From assembly GCF_022370755.2 (NCBI RefSeq), contig NZ_CP092364.2, forward strand, positions 1,612,001 to 1,676,000: a stretch of 64,000 bases of DNA. Direction: 5' to 3'. This document shows positions 1-8,377 of this stretch, piece by piece. This DNA is from Mycolicibacterium goodii (GTDB taxonomy: Bacteria > Actinomycetota > Actinomycetes > Mycobacteriales > Mycobacteriaceae). The notes beneath the pieces were generated by a model, which was not told where the DNA came from, did not search any database, and was given only the letters and a program-made list of their open reading frames with translations. Each line of letters opens with the position of its first letter. Position 1 is the stretch's first letter. The translations under genes and the position numbers were made by a program.

Positions 1-82
1 TGGTGTAGGCGATGTCGAGCAGTCCGTCGGCGCTCGCGGCGTCGGTGAGGCGTCGGTGCAGTCGGGTGAGAATGTCGTTCAT
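1..82 (-). CDS. N-terminal fragment, probably methylated-DNA-protein-cysteine methyltransferase (cut by window edge)
   Basis: Only the first 27 codons are visible; the gene runs off the left edge. The start ATG overlaps the stop of the upstream sigma-factor gene by four bases (ATGA, 79-82), so the two are translationally coupled. The peptide (begins MNDILTRLHRR, ends DGLLDIAYT) resembles, from memory, the N-terminus of actinobacterial O6-alkylguanine-DNA methyltransferases that sit directly behind an ECF sigma gene. The Cys active site lies outside the window, so the identity is an inference from a short match plus context. Confidence 0.45.
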   Translation of the reverse strand, partial: MNDILTRLHRRLTDAASADGLLDIAYT

Positions 83-570
83 CGGTGCGCTCCTTTCGGC
101 AGGGCGTCCGGGTATCGGTTTCGCAGAGTGGCGATCCCGTCGGAGGCGGCCTTGCGGGCCGCGTCGGCGCTGCCACCCAGCAGGGCCGCGATCTCGGCGT
201 AGGGCAGGCCGACGAAGTAGTGGTATGCCACCGCCTGACGCTGCCTCGGTGGCAGCGCGCGTACCGCGGAGGCGAGCTCGTCGTCGCCTGCGCCGGGTAG
301 GCCGATTGTGGTCGGCCGGTCCGGCAGGTCGCCGACGGCGATCGCGTCACGTTCGCGACGGCGGATGATGTCCACCGATTTGCGGTGGGCGATGGTCACG
401 AGCCAGGCCTCGACGTTGGCGTCGTCGGCCAGGTCGGGATAGGCCCGCAACGCCGCCAGGAACGTCTCCGACCAGGCGTCTTCGGCGTCTACTGGGCCGA
501 GCACGAACGTGCACACCCGCAGCACCGTCGGGCCGTGTTGTCGGACGACGCGTTCGAACGGGGCCTTCAT
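79..570 (-). CDS. ECF-type RNA polymerase sigma factor
   Basis: 163 residues, the usual size for an extracytoplasmic-function sigma factor with only regions 2 and 4. Region 2 (about residues 10-75) carries the DAEDAWSETFLAALR helix and the AWLVTIAHRKSVDIIRRR segment that binds the -10 element. Region 4 (about 105-155) shows LPPRQRQAVAYHYFVGLPYAEIA followed by a recognition helix. No anti-sigma gene is seen on either side; instead the stop overlaps the start of a probable DNA alkyl-repair gene, suggesting that the pair responds to alkylation or a related stress (inference). The start ATG lies downstream of GTGAAG, a modest ribosome site. Confidence 0.85.
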   Translation of the reverse strand: MKAPFERVVRQHGPTVLRVCTFVLGPVDAEDAWSETFLAALRAYPDLADDANVEAWLVTIAHRKSVDIIRRRERDAIAVGDLPDRPTTIGLPGAGDDELASAVRALPPRQRQAVAYHYFVGLPYAEIAALLGGSADAARKAASDGIATLRNRYPDALPKGAHR

Positions 571-664
571 GTCTGCTTCACGGGTATCGGTGTTCCTTGC
601 GTATATCGGATGCTTACACCCTGTAGACGCGATCGGGCACCGAAACGTGAGCCCGTAGGAGAAT

Positions 665-1180
665 TCAGGACCACACCATCGGCGCGCGGCGCAGCACGAG
701 ATTGCGGCTGCGCGGTTCGGTGTCGCCTGTGCAGGACGGATTGTCCTGCGAGAAGCCCATGTTGACGAATCCGGTCAGATCCGGGCGGATGACGTATTTC
801 ATCTTCACCGGGCCGGTTTGATGCTGCCACGGGGTGCCCACGTCGCAGACCATGCCCGGGTTGGTGTGCTCGCCGACCCACGCGCCCTGATCGTGATCGG
901 CCGACGCCATCCACGGCATGTCCATGTCCCACGAGGCTCCTGGTGCGCCGGGGGAGTGCGACAGCACGTGCAGACATCCCGGTCCGCAGTCCGACAGTGA
1001 CCAGTCGTAGGGCTCGAAATGCTCGCTCGCGGCGGTCTCGGTGACGAGGTAGACACCTGCACCGGGCGGCGGAGGTGCCGGAGTGGCCGTGGGATCGGCG
1101 GGAGGCGCAGACGCTTCCATCCCGCCGACCACGAAACCGATCGCCGTCGACACGGCCACCGCGGGTATGAGGTTTTTCAC
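665..1180 (-). CDS. Small secreted mycobacterial protein of unknown function
   Basis: 171 residues. The N-terminus has a short charged start (MKN), a hydrophobic stretch to about residue 22 and a likely signal-peptidase site after ...MEASA, so the product is probably exported by Sec. A proline/alanine-rich linker (about 26-41) follows. The mature part has four cysteines (SDCGPGC, CDVG, SCTG), which could form two disulfides outside the cell, and many tryptophans. I do not recognise the family with certainty; the WSLSDCGPGC pattern is reminiscent of other secreted mycobacterial hypotheticals. It is followed by the sigma-factor gene on the same strand after a 94-base gap, so a shared transcript is possible. 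Confidence 0.65.
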   Translation of the reverse strand: MKNLIPAVAVSTAIGFVVGGMEASAPPADPTATPAPPPPGAGVYLVTETAASEHFEPYDWSLSDCGPGCLHVLSHSPGAPGASWDMDMPWMASADHDQGAWVGEHTNPGMVCDVGTPWQHQTGPVKMKYVIRPDLTGFVNMGFSQDNPSCTGDTEPRSRNLVLRRAPMVWS

Positions 1181-1244
1181 GGATGTTCCTTCCGAACCAG
1201 GATCTTATCCGTGAAAGCCCCTTCTCGGCGCCCTGAGCGCGGAA

Positions 1245-1661
1245 TCAGTTCGGTGCGAAGAACTCCAGCGCGATACCGTCGGGATCCCGGAAACTCAACC
1301 CCGACCCGTACGGTGCGTCGACGATCCCGCCGTGCGCGACGCCGAGGTCGTCGAGGCGGTCCTGCCACACCTGCAGGTCATCGCGGCTCGCGACGCCGAA
1401 GCTGACGTGATCGAGACCCACCCGGAATTCGGTGAACTGCTCGGCCTCCGCGGGCTTGTCGTGCTGGTGGATACCGAACAAGGTGCCGCCGGGAAGCGCC
1501 CACACGATGTGGTGGAAACCCGCGTCCGTGCGCTCGTCGAGGACCGGGTCGGCGCCGATCAGTGAGCGGTACCACGGTCCGCTGACCGCGAGGTCGCGGA
1601 CGGTGACCGCGACGTGGTTGAGGGTGGGAAATGCAGGGGCAGCCTTGCTCGATTCGACCAT
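1245..1661 (-). CDS. VOC (glyoxalase/bleomycin-resistance fold) family protein
   Basis: 138 residues. It has the paired beta-alpha-beta-beta-beta arrangement of vicinal oxygen chelate proteins: the first module opens with LNHVAVTVRDL and the second contains GLDHVSFGV, and the C-terminus ends in DPDGIALEFFAPN, the classic last strand carrying the metal-ligand Glu. The His in LNHVAV, the His in LDHVSF and this Glu are the likely metal ligands. Substrate unknown. The start ATG (1659-1661) shares one base with the TGA of the upstream oxygenase remnant (TGATG), so the two genes once formed a coupled pair. Confidence 0.8.
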   Translation of the reverse strand: MVESSKAAPAFPTLNHVAVTVRDLAVSGPWYRSLIGADPVLDERTDAGFHHIVWALPGGTLFGIHQHDKPAEAEQFTEFRVGLDHVSFGVASRDDLQVWQDRLDDLGVAHGGIVDAPYGSGLSFRDPDGIALEFFAPN

Positions 1662-2390
1662 CAGACAATCCTTTTGCCACGTAGGTTTCTGACCCGCATG
1701 TCCCAAAGGTACATCTGGTAACCCAGCAACCACACTCCGCGGGGGATAACTCGATCGGCGAGTCGCAGCGCAGGCAACAGCCGTTCGAACCGTCGCTGCT
1801 GGTCGGCGGACCGGTCGAGGTTCATGTGGGCGCAGAACTCGTCGGGCAGAAAGCCTGTGGTGGCAAAGAGATTGAAGCCGCCCGCCGGCGCACGCAGCGG
1901 GGCGGGCAGAAACGCCACCGCCGCCACGCCGCACAGATGTGCGCGCACCTGCGGATCGCTCCGCGGGTCCACAAGTGAGCGCGTCCAGTAGTTCTCGAAC
2001 GCGGCGCGGTCGGCGGGCCACATGTCTTCGCGCACTTGCCCTGTGGTCCCCAGCTTGCGGGCGTCGGCGTAGACGGCATCGGCGGGGACTCGTCGTCGAG
2101 CGGGCCGTATGAACACGCCACGACCCATAATTGCCGGCGGGGATCCAAGGCGTTGTAGCGCACCGGACTTCCGTCGCGCGAGCGGACCACCGCATGCGCC
2201 TTGCCGACCTCCTCGCGGATCAGCTCCCGGTCAGATAGGTCCCTGGGGTGCGTGTGCGTTTGACCGGGTGCTCGAACACATTGCCGCTGTCGACGGGGCT
2301 TTCGAACACGCCGTAGCCCACACCGGGCACGGACAACTTCTCGATCACGGTGGCGGCGGGCAGCGAAGCCGCAAGAGTGTGCGCCGAGAA
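1661..2390 (-). pseudogene. Frameshifted MpaB/rubber-oxygenase-like (DUF2236) protein gene
   Basis: Pieces of one DUF2236-type protein lie in three successive frames. The N-terminal piece (about 2235-2390) reads [15 protein letters not shown]...HPVKRTRT; the middle piece (about 2090-2240) reads [18 protein letters not shown]...[15 protein letters not shown]; the C-terminal piece (1661 to about 2090) reads [12 protein letters not shown]...[15 protein letters not shown]. In intact relatives these segments are collinear, with about ten residues between KRTRT and the RELI helix and several after the CSY position, so short deletions as well as frame changes near 2233-2240 and 2085-2090 are likely. 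The longest surviving frame (1661-2128) could still make a 155-residue fragment. The original start cannot be fixed; the left boundary at about 2390 is approximate. Family members are haem-type oxygenases acting on hydrophobic substrates. Confidence 0.65.
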
Positions 2391-2556
2391 CCCGAGAACC
2401 CCGAGAACCTCCGTCGCGTGGCAGTTCACGGCCGGGACGGCCGGTGAAAAGAAAATCGTGATCAGCGGGTTCGGGCGGAGTAAACCGGGGAAACCGCGTG
2501 GAGACGTCGAGCATCCGGCGCCGTTCAATCGACAACAATCCGCATCTGGAGTTTCC
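2391..2556. other. Intergenic region between oxygenase remnant and manganese catalase
   Basis: No gene seen. It may contain the lost 5' end of the oxygenase remnant and the catalase promoter. A weak SigF-like pair (GGTT near 2469, then GGGGAA about 15 bases on) lies upstream of the catalase, but it does not match the GGGTAT -10 consensus well and is not called. Confidence 0.3.
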
Positions 2557-3468
2557 ATGTTCCGTCACACCGATTACATGCAATTCGACGTCAAGCCGGA
2601 GAAGCCCGACCCCGTCTACGCCAGGAAGCTCCAAGAGCTTCTCGGCGGTGCGTTCGGCGAGATGACCGTCACGATGCAGTACCTCATGCAGGGCTGGAAC
2701 TGCCGCGTGAAGGGCAAGTACAAGGATCTGATCATGGACATCGCGACCGAGGAGATCGGGCATGTCGAGATGATCGCCACGATGGTCGCCCGGCTCCTGG
2801 AGAGCGCGCCGGCCACCGACGCGACCGAGAACGCACTCGGCGACCCGGTGGTCGCGGCGGTCATGGGCGGTATGGACCCGCAGCAGGCGATCGTCTCCGG
2901 CGGGGCGCCGACGCTGTCCGACAGCCAAGGGCAGTCCTGGAACGGGAAGTACGTGGTGGCGTCGGGCAACCTGCTCGCCGACTTCTACGCCAACGTGGCC
3001 GCCGAGGCCCAGGGCCGGGTCCAGACGGCGCGGTTGTGGCACATGACCGACGACCCCGGTGTCAAGGCCATGCTGAAATTCAACCTCGCCCGCGACACCT
3101 ATCACCAGAACATGTGGCTCGCGGCAATCGAAGAGCTGCAGTCCGACGGGTTGGAGGGCGTGGTGGCGCCGAACGATCTCTTCGACGAGGAGTACCAGGA
3201 ACACGCCAGCACGCTGTGGCATCTGTCCGACGGCGCGGACTCGGACAAGGGCCGGTGGGTGAACAATCCGCTGCCCGACGGCCGCCACACCGGCCAGTTC
3301 CTGGCTGACCCGCAACCGTTGGGTGACCGACAGTCCGGCCCACCGCCGGACCCCAAGCTCTACGTGACCTATGACGGCTCGATGGGCGAACCCCGCACCC
3401 CGTCGTTCGGCACCGAGAAAGGCGTCATGGGCAAGTTGAAGGACGCCATCGATCCCGACAAGACGTAA
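2557..3468 (+). CDS. Manganese (non-haem) catalase
   Basis: 303 residues, ferritin-like. It disproportionates hydrogen peroxide to water and oxygen at a dimanganese centre in the cytoplasm. All five metal ligands expected from Mn catalases are visible at near-canonical positions: Glu35 (GAFGEMTV), Glu66 and His69 (TEEIGHVE), Glu150 (AEAQGR) and His183 (DTYHQNMW). The C-terminal tail (about 240-303, [17 protein letters not shown] onwards) matches the subunit-wrapping extension of the family. The ATG at 2557 was chosen because the family starts a few residues before the first conserved helix ([10 protein letters not shown]); longer in-frame extensions upstream look non-coding. The next gene is also an oxidative-stress type metal protein, suggesting a stress module. 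Confidence 0.93.
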   Translation: MFRHTDYMQFDVKPEKPDPVYARKLQELLGGAFGEMTVTMQYLMQGWNCRVKGKYKDLIMDIATEEIGHVEMIATMVARLLESAPATDATENALGDPVVAAVMGGMDPQQAIVSGGAPTLSDSQGQSWNGKYVVASGNLLADFYANVAAEAQGRVQTARLWHMTDDPGVKAMLKFNLARDTYHQNMWLAAIEELQSDGLEGVVAPNDLFDEEYQEHASTLWHLSDGADSDKGRWVNNPLPDGRHTGQFLADPQPLGDRQSGPPPDPKLYVTYDGSMGEPRTPSFGTEKGVMGKLKDAIDPDKT

Positions 3469-3561
3469 GCGGGCCTTCGGAAGCCTCCCGAATAGGGGCG
3501 GGGCGTCTGGCTGACCGGGCGTCCCGTCCCGCCTAGTCCTTACGAGAAGCAGAGGGTCAAG

Positions 3562-4281
3562 ATGATGCGATCCATCGCCACCCAGACCACGTCCGAACTC
3601 GGTGGTCCCCGCAGCATCCTGGTACGCCAGCGCCGCGACCATGTCGAGCTCGACAGGTTGTTGTGCGCCGTCGACGGCGCCAGGGGTCGCGACCGTCAGG
3701 AGTTGCTGACCAGACTGTGTCGGCTGGTGTTTCCGCACGCCTTCGCCGAGGAGTCGGTGCTGTGGCCGGCGGCTCGGCGCGTTCTGCCCGACGGTGCCGC
3801 CCTCACCCTGACCGTCGAGCGTGAACATCAGGAGATCAACGGCCTGTTCACCGAGCTGGAGAAGACCGACCCCGAGGACGCCCGACACCGCGAGTTGTGG
3901 AGCCGGATCGAATCGTTGTTGCGCGCGGATGTCCGCGACGAAGAAGACGCGTTGTTACCCGGGCTGCAGACGGCACTTTCCCGGCGCGGGTTGGTGATGC
4001 TCGGAATCGTCTGGGACGCCGTGCGCCGTATCGCGCCGACGCGGCCACACCCGGTGGTGTCCAGGCGACCCCCGGGCAACGTGCTGGCGGCCGTGCCGTT
4101 GACGGTCACCGACCGGTTGCGCGACCGGCTCGACAGGTATGCCCGACGGTCCGGCGGCGTACGTGCGGTAGCCGCACAACGGATCTCAGCGCGGCTGGCG
4201 AAGGTTGCCGGGGCCGTCGAGCACGTGCCGCCCCTGACGCATGGTGAGGACTTGAGCACGCGCGATCCCGAGGCCACGTGA
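3562..4281 (+). CDS. Hemerythrin HHE cation-binding domain protein
   Basis: 239 residues. The N-terminal 140 residues form a four-helix hemerythrin-like bundle: His27 (RRDHVELD), His59 with nearby Glu63/64 ([13 protein letters not shown]), His89 (EREHQEIN) and Glu127/128 ([11 protein letters not shown]). The last helix carries Asp123 where many relatives have His, so the iron site may be atypical. The C-terminal 100 residues are basic and unrelated to known domains I can name. Such proteins bind a di-iron centre and act in oxygen, NO or peroxide sensing or handling in mycobacteria. A GAGAAGCAGAGGG ribosome site precedes the ATG. It follows the Mn catalase by 93 bases. Confidence 0.8.
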   Translation: MMRSIATQTTSELGGPRSILVRQRRDHVELDRLLCAVDGARGRDRQELLTRLCRLVFPHAFAEESVLWPAARRVLPDGAALTLTVEREHQEINGLFTELEKTDPEDARHRELWSRIESLLRADVRDEEDALLPGLQTALSRRGLVMLGIVWDAVRRIAPTRPHPVVSRRPPGNVLAAVPLTVTDRLRDRLDRYARRSGGVRAVAAQRISARLAKVAGAVEHVPPLTHGEDLSTRDPEAT

Positions 4282-4318
4282 TGTGCCAACCATGTCGGAG
4301 GTGTGAGACGCTGCCCGG

Positions 4319-5305
4319 GTGTTTGCGCCGCGACGCCGACGAGGGAACCGATCAGCGATAGCCGGGGTCCCGGTCGGGATCGCCGGCGGATACCTTGCCG
4401 ACCTGGTGTTCGCCGATCCGCGGCGCGGCCATCCCGTGGCGGTGTTCGGATCCGGCGCGGCACGCCTGGAACGTCTGACCTATCGCGACCACCGCGCAGT
4501 CGGTGTGGTGCACACGGGCCTGCTGCTCGCGGGCCTGTCGCTGCTGGGTGTGGCCGCGCAGCGGCGCTGGCGCCCCGGCGCGATCGCCGCCGCGACGTTC
4601 GTTGCGCTCGGCGGCACGTCGCTCAACCGCGTCGGCAACCGGATGGCCGCACTGTTGGCCGCCGGTGACGTCGACGGCGCCCGCGCGCTGTTGCCGTCGC
4701 TGTGCGGGCGTGACCCCGCCGCGCTGGACGCCGCGGGGCTCACCCGCGCAACGGTCGAATCGTTGGCCGAGAACACCTCCGACGCACAGGTGGCGCCGTT
4801 GCTGTGGGCCGCGGTCGCCGGGGTGCCCGGCGTGCTGGTGTACCGCGGTGCCAACACGCTCGACGCCATGATCGGTCACCGCTCACCGCGCTATCTGCGG
4901 TTCGGTTGGGCCGCAGCGCGATTCGATGACGTGCTGAACTACGTCCCGGCGCGGGTGACGGGGCTGCTCGTTGCGGTGTGCGCACCGGTGGTGGGTGGCT
5001 CACCATCCGCGGCGCTGCGCGCGTGGCGGCGTGACGCGGCTCGGCATCCCAGCCCCAACGCGGGCGTGGTTGAGGCGTCGTTCGCCGGGGCGCTCGGCGT
5101 GCGACTCGGCGGCCCGACACAGTACGCCCACCAGCTGGAGATCCGCCCGTCGCTGGGCGACGGTCGCGCACCGGAGGTTCCCGACGTGGGTAGGGCGGTG
5201 CGCCTGTCACGCGCCGTGCAGGGCGCGGCCGCGCTCATCGCGGTGGCTGTCGCCTGGTTCAGCGCCGCTTGCCGTAGCGGTCGGCGAGCTTCTCCTCGGG
5301 GGTGA
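4319..5305 (+). CDS. cobD: Adenosylcobinamide-phosphate synthase CobD/CbiB
   Basis: 328 residues from a GTG start. Membrane enzyme of cobalamin synthesis that attaches aminopropanol (phosphate) to adenosylcobyric acid. Family landmarks: the N-terminal LADLVFADPRRGHPVAVFG, the ESLAENTSDAQVAPLLWAAVAG motif, YRGANTLDAMIGHRSPRY and the C-terminal ARHPSPNAGVVEASFAGALGVRLGG. Several hydrophobic segments fit an integral membrane protein. The MFA N-terminus fits mycobacterial homologues and supports the GTG. Its 3' end runs 47 bases into the 3' end of the convergent SURF1 gene. The next plus-strand gene is another B12-type gene (cobC-like at 7346). Confidence 0.93.
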   Translation: MFAPRRRRGNRSAIAGVPVGIAGGYLADLVFADPRRGHPVAVFGSGAARLERLTYRDHRAVGVVHTGLLLAGLSLLGVAAQRRWRPGAIAAATFVALGGTSLNRVGNRMAALLAAGDVDGARALLPSLCGRDPAALDAAGLTRATVESLAENTSDAQVAPLLWAAVAGVPGVLVYRGANTLDAMIGHRSPRYLRFGWAAARFDDVLNYVPARVTGLLVAVCAPVVGGSPSAALRAWRRDAARHPSPNAGVVEASFAGALGVRLGGPTQYAHQLEIRPSLGDGRAPEVPDVGRAVRLSRAVQGAAALIAVAVAWFSAACRSGRRASPRG

Positions 5306-6095
5306 GTTCGGCGGCGGGTTTGGTCCCCGGCTCGGTCGCCGCGCCCGGCTGCGCACCACGTTCGCGGCGGCGTTGCTGGATCTCGGCGTACACGAAGTAA
5401 CCCAACCCGATCGGGGCGACGATGCCGAAGGCGATCCACTGGATGCCGTAGGACAGGAACGGCCCGGCGTCGAGATGTGGCAGCGGGATCACCCCGAGCC
5501 CGCCCGGCTGATTCTCGACCAGCTGAAGATAGGAACCGGCCAGCGGTATCCCGGTGATCTCGGAGATCTGGCTGGTGCTGATCGAATACACCTGCTGGAC
5601 ACCGTCGGTGCGGAACGGCTCCTTACCGGTCGCGACGGCCTCCGAATCACGTAACCGCGCCGTGAGGGACACCGTGCCGGTGGGTGGTTGGTCGATCGCC
5701 GGGACGCCCGAGCCCTCGACCGGCCGCACATAGCCGCGGTCCACGAGGATCGTCGGGCCGTTGTCCACCGCGAACGGCGTGAGCACCTCGAACGCGGGCT
5801 CGCCTTCGATCACGCGCAGCCGTGCGAGCACCTGTCCCTCGGGCAGGTAGTGGCCGGTCGCGGTCACCCGGCGCCACTGGTCGTCAGACGTCGAATCCTG
5901 ATGCGGCAGGATATCGGTAAGCGGAACCGGCTCGGCCTGAAGGGAATTCGCGATCTGACTGTTTTCCCGCGAGGTCTTGGTGTTCTTGCCCAGCTGCCAC
6001 GGCGCGAGCACCGTGAAGCACAGGTAGGCGAACGCGATCACCACGACGAACAACGCCAGCCACTGGGGACGCACGAGAAAGCCGAACCGGCGCAT
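5259..6095 (-). CDS. SURF1 family protein, cytochrome oxidase assembly
   Basis: 278 residues with one transmembrane helix near the N-terminus (about 12-32, PQWLALFVVVIAFAYLCFTVLAPWQLG) and one near the C-terminus (about 218-240, YGIQWIAFGIVAPIGLGYFVY), with an extracytoplasmic middle domain. This is the SURF1/Shy1 topology; the W-Q-L-G after helix 1 and GYVRP in the middle are typical. Family members help insert haem a into aa3 oxidase, whose subunits ctaC, ctaF and ctaE lie later in this window. The ATG shares one base with the TGA of ptpA, so translation is coupled to the phosphatase gene. Confidence 0.9.
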   Translation of the reverse strand: MRRFGFLVRPQWLALFVVVIAFAYLCFTVLAPWQLGKNTKTSRENSQIANSLQAEPVPLTDILPHQDSTSDDQWRRVTATGHYLPEGQVLARLRVIEGEPAFEVLTPFAVDNGPTILVDRGYVRPVEGSGVPAIDQPPTGTVSLTARLRDSEAVATGKEPFRTDGVQQVYSISTSQISEITGIPLAGSYLQLVENQPGGLGVIPLPHLDAGPFLSYGIQWIAFGIVAPIGLGYFVYAEIQQRRRERGAQPGAATEPGTKPAAELTPEEKLADRYGKRR

Positions 6096-6586
6096 CAGGC
6101 CACGATCCCTCGCGCGGCCAGTGCCTCGTCGACCCAGTCGTGCAGACCGGGCAGTGCGGCGTCGATCACCGCGAAGACGGCCTCGAAGTCGTCACGCGTG
6201 CCGTAATACGGATCCTCGACGTCCGGGGTGTGCGCGCCCGCGCGCGGGTCGAACGAACGCAGCATCCGAAGCCGCTCGGGCTCGACACCGAGATCGGTGA
6301 GGATCCGCGCGTGGTTGCGGCCCATCGCGACGACCAGATCGGCCGAAAGGTGGCCCTCGTCGACGACGGACGCGCGGTGCGCGGTGGGGTAGCCGTGCTC
6401 GGCGAGCACCAGGGCGGCACGCTCGTCGGCACCGTCACCGGCGTGCCACCCGCCGGTCCCCGCGCTGGTGACCCGCACGACCTGGCGCAGGCCGCGCTCG
6501 GCGATCTGGTGGGCGAACATCTTTTCGGCCATCGGGGACCGGCAGATGTTGCCCGAGCACACGAACGTCACATGCAACTCAGACAC
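6095..6586 (-). CDS. ptpA: Low-molecular-weight protein tyrosine phosphatase PtpA
   Basis: 163 residues from GTG at 6584-6586, the same length as M. tuberculosis PtpA. The phosphate-binding loop is CSGNICRSP with nucleophile Cys10 and Arg16; the general-acid Asp is in DVEDPYYG near residue 125 and is followed by the two tyrosines that the partner kinase phosphorylates in M. tuberculosis. Cytoplasmic or secreted in pathogens; role in a saprophyte unclear. Its GTG start overlaps the end of ptkA by eight bases, and its stop touches the SURF1 start, making a three-gene coupled unit. A later ATG would remove the first strand, so GTG is preferred. Confidence 0.93.
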   Translation of the reverse strand: MSELHVTFVCSGNICRSPMAEKMFAHQIAERGLRQVVRVTSAGTGGWHAGDGADERAALVLAEHGYPTAHRASVVDEGHLSADLVVAMGRNHARILTDLGVEPERLRMLRSFDPRAGAHTPDVEDPYYGTRDDFEAVFAVIDAALPGLHDWVDEALAARGIVA

Positions 6587-7271
6587 CGAGCACCCCGCGC
6601 AGCGCCTCGACGGTCTCCACGTGGGCGTGGGCGGCCACAGCTGCCGGGCCGGAGAAGTCGGCGCTGCCGTATCCCCAGCCGACCACGACGGTGTCGATGC
6701 CGTGTTCGGCGGCGCCCTCGACGTCGTGTATCCGGTCACCGACCATCAGGACACGGTCGGGCAGCGGCTCCAACTGGCGCAGCGCATGGGCCACGACATC
6801 GGCCTTGAGCGCGCGGGTGCCGTCCGGGCTCGCGCCCGCGATCACCTCGAAGAAACCGTCGAGGCCGAAGTGTTCCAGGATCCGCCGGGCGGTGGGCTCG
6901 GACTTCGACGTGGCGACGGCCAACCGGACGCCCGCGGCACGCAGATCTGCCAGCAGCGCGGGGATGCCGTCGAACAGGCTGTTCATCGCCCATCCGCGGG
7001 ACGTGTAGTCGGCGCGGTAGGCGGCGATCGCGGCGTCGGCCTGTTCGCCGAGGCCCATCGTGCTCAGCGTGTGGTGCATGGGCGGGCCGACGACGCGGGT
7101 GGCCAGATCACCGTGGGGCACGGGCGCGCCGATGGTCTGCAGCGCATGCCGGAAGCTCGACACGATGCCCTCGGCGGAGTCGGTGAGCGTGCCGTCCAGA
7201 TCGAACAGCACCAACTGGGGGCGAGTGTCGGGGGTCAGCTCGCTGACGCGGCCAGTCACAACGTCGGTCAC
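6579..7271 (-). CDS. ptkA: HAD-superfamily protein, PtkA-like
   Basis: 230 residues. Haloacid dehalogenase fold: motif I LVLFDLDGTLTD (Asp24, Asp26), motif II in AVATSKSE, and motif III/IV in LKADVV...VLMVGDRIHDVEGA. The position directly before ptpA matches the tuberculosis gene reported as a protein tyrosine kinase that phosphorylates PtpA. That protein, as I recall, is about 290 residues with a disordered N-terminal extension of about 80 residues, which is absent here. By sequence alone it looks like an active phosphoglycolate-phosphatase-type HAD, so phosphatase activity is equally possible. Confidence 0.85.
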   Translation of the reverse strand: MTDVVTGRVSELTPDTRPQLVLFDLDGTLTDSAEGIVSSFRHALQTIGAPVPHGDLATRVVGPPMHHTLSTMGLGEQADAAIAAYRADYTSRGWAMNSLFDGIPALLADLRAAGVRLAVATSKSEPTARRILEHFGLDGFFEVIAGASPDGTRALKADVVAHALRQLEPLPDRVLMVGDRIHDVEGAAEHGIDTVVVGWGYGSADFSGPAAVAAHAHVETVEALRGVLGV

Positions 7272-7333
7272 ACCCCGATTGTCCCTGATCGCGGCACCGG
7301 TGCCCGATGATGCCCGTCACGGTGGCCGACCAC

Positions 7334-7339
7334 TACTGT
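7334..7339 (+). promoter_or_regulatory. -10 element of a leaderless promoter for the cobC-like gene
   Basis: TACTGT fits the mycobacterial TANNNT -10 and ends six bases before the GTG at 7346, so the transcript would begin at the start codon. Confidence 0.5.
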
Positions 7340-7345
7340 CGTGGG

Positions 7346-8377
7346 GTGCCGTGCCCACCCTCAGATGCCATTCGCGCGGCCGCCCGCTACCACGGTGATC
7401 AGGCCGCCGAACCGGGCATGCTCGATTTCGCGGTCAACGTGCGCGCGGGCGCCCCGCCGTCGTGGCTCACCGAACGGCTCGCCGTGCGCCTGGGCGACCT
7501 CGGTCGCTATCCCAGCGCGGCCGACGAGCACCGAGCGATTTCCGCCGTCGCCGAGCGGCACCGACGCGACACCTCGAACGTGGCGCTGCTGGCGGGCGGC
7601 GCCGAGGGGTTCTCGCTGCTGGCCGGGCTTCGCCCACGCCTGGCGGCGCTGATCGCGCCGTCGTTCACCGAACCCGAAGCGGTTCTGACCGCGGCGGGCA
7701 TCGATGTGCACCACGTCGTGCTGGCGCCGCCGTTCGAGCTGGGCGGGGCGACGGTCCCGGACGCGGCCGACCTGGTGGTGGTCGGCAACCCGACCAACCC
7801 GACCGGTGTGCTGCACCGGCGCGAAGACATTCTCGCGCTGCGCAGGCCCGGGCGGCTGCTGGTGGTCGACGAGGCGTTCGCCGACGCGATCCCCGGCGAA
7901 CCGGAGTCGCTGGCCGGGGAAGCGCTGCCCGACGTGCTGGTGCTGCGCAGCCTCACCAAGACGTGGTCGCTGGCAGGTCTGCGGGTGGGCTACGCGCTCG
8001 GCGCCCCTGACGTCGTCGCGCGGCTCACCGCACGCCGCAGGCACTGGCCGCTGGGCACGTTGCAATTGGAGGCCATCGCCGCGGTCAGCACGCCGCAGGC
8101 CGTCGCCGAGGCCGAGGCAGGGGCACGCCGGCTCGCCCAACAGCGGTCCGACATGGTGGCGGCGCTGACCGGTGCGGGCCTCGACGTGGTGCCCGGCGCG
8201 GCGCCGTTTGTGCTGTTCGAAGTGCCGGATGCAGAGTTGCTGCGAAAACATCTGCAAAGCAAAGGTATTGCTGTGCGTCGTTGCGATACTTTCGTGGGCT
8301 TGCCGGGAAACCACCTGCGCGCCGCGGTGCGCGCGGACTGGCCGGTGCTGGTGGATGCCGTGACGGAGGTGCTGTGA
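7346..8377 (+). CDS. cobC: PLP-dependent aminotransferase-fold protein, CobC-like (threonine-phosphate decarboxylase family)
   Basis: 343 residues, aspartate-aminotransferase fold type I. The PLP lysine is Lys205 in [18 protein letters not shown]; the [10 protein letters not shown] loop and VDEAFAD strand are intact. In tuberculosis the equivalent gene is annotated cobC, possibly making aminopropanol phosphate for CobD, whose gene lies 2 kb upstream; histidinol-phosphate aminotransferase activity is an alternative. I chose the GTG at 7346 because a -10 lies at leaderless distance; an ATG at 7307 would add 13 residues. The TGA overlaps the ATG of the Nif3 gene (TGATG). Confidence 0.8.
   Translation: MPCPPSDAIRAAARYHGDQAAEPGMLDFAVNVRAGAPPSWLTERLAVRLGDLGRYPSAADEHRAISAVAERHRRDTSNVALLAGGAEGFSLLAGLRPRLAALIAPSFTEPEAVLTAAGIDVHHVVLAPPFELGGATVPDAADLVVVGNPTNPTGVLHRREDILALRRPGRLLVVDEAFADAIPGEPESLAGEALPDVLVLRSLTKTWSLAGLRVGYALGAPDVVARLTARRRHWPLGTLQLEAIAAVSTPQAVAEAEAGARRLAQQRSDMVAALTGAGLDVVPGAAPFVLFEVPDAELLRKHLQSKGIAVRRCDTFVGLPGNHLRAAVRADWPVLVDAVTEVL

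Noticed and set aside
2460..2500. SigF-like promoter upstream of the Mn catalase
   Set aside because: GGTT and GGGGAA are at a plausible spacing, but the -10 differs from GGGTAT at key positions.
1822..3888. Long 688-codon minus-strand open frame
   Set aside because: It runs antisense to the clear Mn catalase and hemerythrin genes; only its short C-terminal part (about 2090-2240) carries a real, pseudogene-derived segment.
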